Source: Aquificales bacterium
GTDB taxonomy: Bacteria; Aquificota; Aquificia; Aquificales; QOAS01
Reading direction: 5' to 3'
Length of the DNA: 50,775 bases
Assembly (NCBI GenBank): GCA_027035985.1
Contig: JALVTI010000030.1
Location: 1-50,775 of the forward strand
Shown here: in pieces, positions 48,907 to 50,775 of the stretch
Numbering within the stretch: position 1 is the first letter of the stretch
Layout of the letters: each line of letters starts with the position of its first letter
The notes under the pieces: model-generated
What the model saw: only the letters and a program-made list of their open reading frames with translations
Databases searched by the model: none
What the model was told of the DNA's origin: nothing
Translations under genes and position numbers: made by a program

Positions 48907-50268
48907 ATGGCTGGAGAAATTTACTATCCCAATGTAACGGGAGCCTTCGATTGGGGAACTCTGTTAGATGGAATAATGCAAATGGAAAGTGTACGCCTCC
49001 AAAATTTGGAGGCTCAAAAACAAACTATAGACCAAAAATTGAATGCCCTTAACGATTTAAAAGGTAAATTAGAAGATTTGTACAATTTCACTTCCGGAAT
49101 CTCGGAGGACGACTGGTTTAATAAAAAAACGGTCGAAAATAATAATCCAAATATAGTTGACGTGTCTATTATAAATAATAATATTCCCGAGTATGTGGCT
49201 CAAGGAACCGTTAATAAAGTAGCACAGATAGAGATATCCTACTTTTCCAGAACTTTTAGTAGTCCCGATGAGCAATTCGATCCAAACAACCCTAATAAAG
49301 AATATACTTTAACACTTCGTTATAACACCGTTGATGGTCAAACCATAGAGAAAAATTTCACCTTTAAGGGAAGCGATACTCTGCAAAGTTTAATAGACCA
49401 AATCAATAACGATCCCGATATTGGTAAATATCTCCACGCCTATACAATGTATACGGGTAACGGATACCACTTTGCAATTATGGAGAAGGATGTTGCAGCT
49501 TCTGCCGAAGAGAGCACAGCGGGAACTTACAACTCCGGCGATTTGGAAGGAGTTTTAGGCGATTACGTTATAATGCAAGGTGCCAAAAATTCTGAAATAC
49601 AGATAGGCAACCAAACTTTTGATAATCCCGGTTATGATTTTACCGACATCCTACCCGGTTTAAAAATCCGGGTAAAACAACCCGGTAATTTCTCCGTTAC
49701 CATTAAAACGGACTATGATGGAATTGCTCAAAAATTCGTTGAATTAGTTAATAAGGTTAACGATATAATTAAAACCATTAATAAACTAACAAAAATAACT
49801 AAGCAAGGTGATCAGGTTAAGGGCCCTATTATAAGTGACTACTCTTTAAAGGAATTAAAAATAAGGTTGCAAAACTTATTTCAACCATTACTTTCTGACT
49901 CCAATATAGCCAAATACAACGTTGTAAACTTTAACGACGATGGAACTATAACCTTGAATAAAGCTGCTCTTAAAAACTTTCTCGAAGAGAATCCTAAAAG
50001 TAATTGGAATATTCTCTATCAAGTAGTAGAAAGTGCTAAAAATTTAAGCAATATTGCTTTAAATGATGCCTATGTTGCACCTCTTATAAAAGGTTACCGG
50101 AATATGGAAAATCAACTAGAAGAAGAGATTACTTCCTATCAGGAATACCTTCAGGAGAAACAGCAATTCCTAAAGCAACGTTTTGCGTATGTTGAAAGTT
50201 ATGTTGCCAAACTTCAAGATATCCAGGCAAAAATAAACAGCATATTGTCTGCTCAGATGCTTACTTAA
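48907..50268 (+). CDS. fliD: Flagellar hook-associated protein 2 (filament cap)
   Basis: FliD caps the growing flagellar filament and promotes flagellin folding. The 453-residue protein has the FliD N-terminal domain (GAFDWGTLLDGIMQMESVRL, LNALNDLKGKLEDLYNF) and C-terminal coiled-coil domain (FVELVNKVNDIIKTINKL, ITSYQEYLQEKQQFLKQRFA). The middle has beta-rich D2/D3-like segments, including IGNQTFDNPGYDF. No signal peptide is present, as expected for type III export. ATG 48907 has GGGAGG at seven bases. A sigma-28-type promoter lies just upstream. The DNA is more AT-rich than neighbouring genes, as is common for flagellar surface proteins. Confidence 0.9.
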   Translation: MAGEIYYPNVTGAFDWGTLLDGIMQMESVRLQNLEAQKQTIDQKLNALNDLKGKLEDLYNFTSGISEDDWFNKKTVENNNPNIVDVSIINNNIPEYVAQGTVNKVAQIEISYFSRTFSSPDEQFDPNNPNKEYTLTLRYNTVDGQTIEKNFTFKGSDTLQSLIDQINNDPDIGKYLHAYTMYTGNGYHFAIMEKDVAASAEESTAGTYNSGDLEGVLGDYVIMQGAKNSEIQIGNQTFDNPGYDFTDILPGLKIRVKQPGNFSVTIKTDYDGIAQKFVELVNKVNDIIKTINKLTKITKQGDQVKGPIISDYSLKELKIRLQNLFQPLLSDSNIAKYNVVNFNDDGTITLNKAALKNFLEENPKSNWNILYQVVESAKNLSNIALNDAYVAPLIKGYRNMENQLEEEITSYQEYLQEKQQFLKQRFAYVESYVAKLQDIQAKINSILSAQMLT

Positions 50269-50295
50269 TTTCTTTCCCTTTATTATTTCCTTTGA

Positions 50296-50775
50296 ATGTT
50301 TGGGTCTTCCGTTGACCAAAAAGAGGGATTTCTAAAAAGTTCTATAGAAACACTCAAAGAGGTCTGCTCCAAATTCGGTTTCTCCCGAAAGGTGGAGGAG
50401 TTGGAAAAGTTCCTCCAAAGGTTGGAAAGTCCCTTTCTCATTACAGTTTTCGGGGAGGTAAATGCGGGAAAGAGTTCCTTTTTAAACGCCCTTTTGGGTA
50501 TTCCCGACCTCTGCCGAACGGACGTCGACATATGCACCGACCGAATAACGGTTATTAGATACTGCAAAACCCCCGAAAGGAAAAAAATAGATGAACTCAC
50601 CGAGGAGGTTTGCGTAAACAATTCCCTCCTAAGGGGGTTTACCGTTGTCGACACACCGGGAATAAACTCCGTTCTCGAACACCACACCTATATAACGGAG
50701 CAATTTCTCCCAAAGAGCGACGTCATTTTGGTGGTTCTCCCCGCCCCCAACCCCCACACCAAGCCTATATGGGAT
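50296..50775 (+). CDS. Dynamin-family GTPase, partial (C-terminus beyond right edge)
   Basis: The frame opens at ATG 50296 and stays open for 160 codons to the window edge. The G1 motif is VFGEVNAGKSSFLNALLG (GEVNAGKSS, about residues 53-61), switch I has RTDVDICTDRITVI with threonine, and G3 is FTVVDTPGINSVLEHHTYITE, quoted in part as VVDTPGIN. NPHT and a following KP suggest the start of the next strand. The order and spacing match bacterial dynamin-like proteins, which bind and remodel membranes. The upstream binding site is weak. The full length and any membrane segment are unseen. Confidence 0.8.
   Translation, partial: MFGSSVDQKEGFLKSSIETLKEVCSKFGFSRKVEELEKFLQRLESPFLITVFGEVNAGKSSFLNALLGIPDLCRTDVDICTDRITVIRYCKTPERKKIDELTEEVCVNNSLLRGFTVVDTPGINSVLEHHTYITEQFLPKSDVILVVLPAPNPHTKPIWD

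Noticed and set aside
50283..50687. 134-codon minus-strand frame opposite the dynamin-like gene
   Set aside because: It is composed of serine/threonine-rich shadow sequence, and the plus strand has clear GTPase motifs.
1..50775. CRISPR array, rRNA operon or insertion sequence
   Set aside because: No regularly spaced direct repeats, rRNA signature or transposase-like protein was seen on either strand.

Overview
The window reads as a compact chromosome segment of a Gram-negative, flagellated, nitrate-respiring and probably thermophilic bacterium. Evidence for a double membrane is lpxB, an LptE-like protein, a beta-barrel porin and an MlaF-type ATPase. Evidence for flagella is fliQ, fliD behind a sigma-28-type promoter, and a Maf-type glycosyltransferase. 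Proteins are rich in Glu/Lys, intergenic gaps are short, and neighbouring convergent genes often overlap at their stop codons. An Aquificota-like lineage fits this picture, but that is inference; no rRNA gene is present to settle it.

Positions 1-8.5 kb form an accessory island, visibly more AT-rich than most of the window. It holds a large P-loop NTPase/helicase-like protein running off the left edge, a DEDD/RNase H-like nuclease with a C-terminal zinc ribbon, and, divergent from the nuclease with only 22 bp between starts, a protein of about 1,080 residues that I cannot assign. Between them lies a cluster of toxin-antitoxin genes: a TumE/HTH pair, an AbrB-type antitoxin, a beheaded vapC, a frameshifted antitoxin remnant and a decayed small membrane protein. 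The three large proteins are the best candidate here for an undescribed system, probably in defence or nucleic-acid processing.

Positions 8.5-13.3 kb carry a flavodoxin-like protein, leuA and trpE (divergent from a shared 135-bp spacer), and a phosphoribosyltransferase gene interrupted by an in-frame TGA. Positions 13.3-22.6 kb are the respiratory nitrate reductase locus: narK, narG, narH, narJ and narI, with an outer-membrane porin gene inserted on the opposite strand. NarGHI retain the recognisable cofactor ligands.

Positions 22.7-32 kb hold a FetB-like permease, an orphan CRISPR RAMP (Csm5-like) protein, lpxB, a Maf-type flagellin glycosyltransferase, trpD, an LptE-like gene, pdxA, a coiled-coil membrane protein, a pheT gene encoding only the C-terminal half of PheRS beta, and fliQ. 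Positions 32-43 kb hold ligA, an EVE-like protein, a cyclotransferase, bioC and a bioH-like esterase (overlapping by 107 nt), polX with a PHP domain, tRNA-Lys(CUU), a DUF4149 protein, lspA, an MlaF-like ATPase, a PATAN protein with a small Ras-like GTPase, bioF and a phosphatidyltransferase. Positions 43-50.8 kb hold a PHP hydrolase, a YgbA-like nitrosative-stress protein, a glycosyltransferase, pnp, thiE, fliD and the start of a dynamin-family GTPase cut by the right edge.

Functional threads linking distant genes are biotin synthesis (bioC, bioH-like, bioF), tryptophan synthesis (trpE, trpD), flagellum assembly and glycosylation (fliQ, fliD, maf), the outer membrane (lpxB, lptE-like, mlaF-like, porin, lspA) and nitrogen-oxide metabolism (nar genes, ygbA-like).
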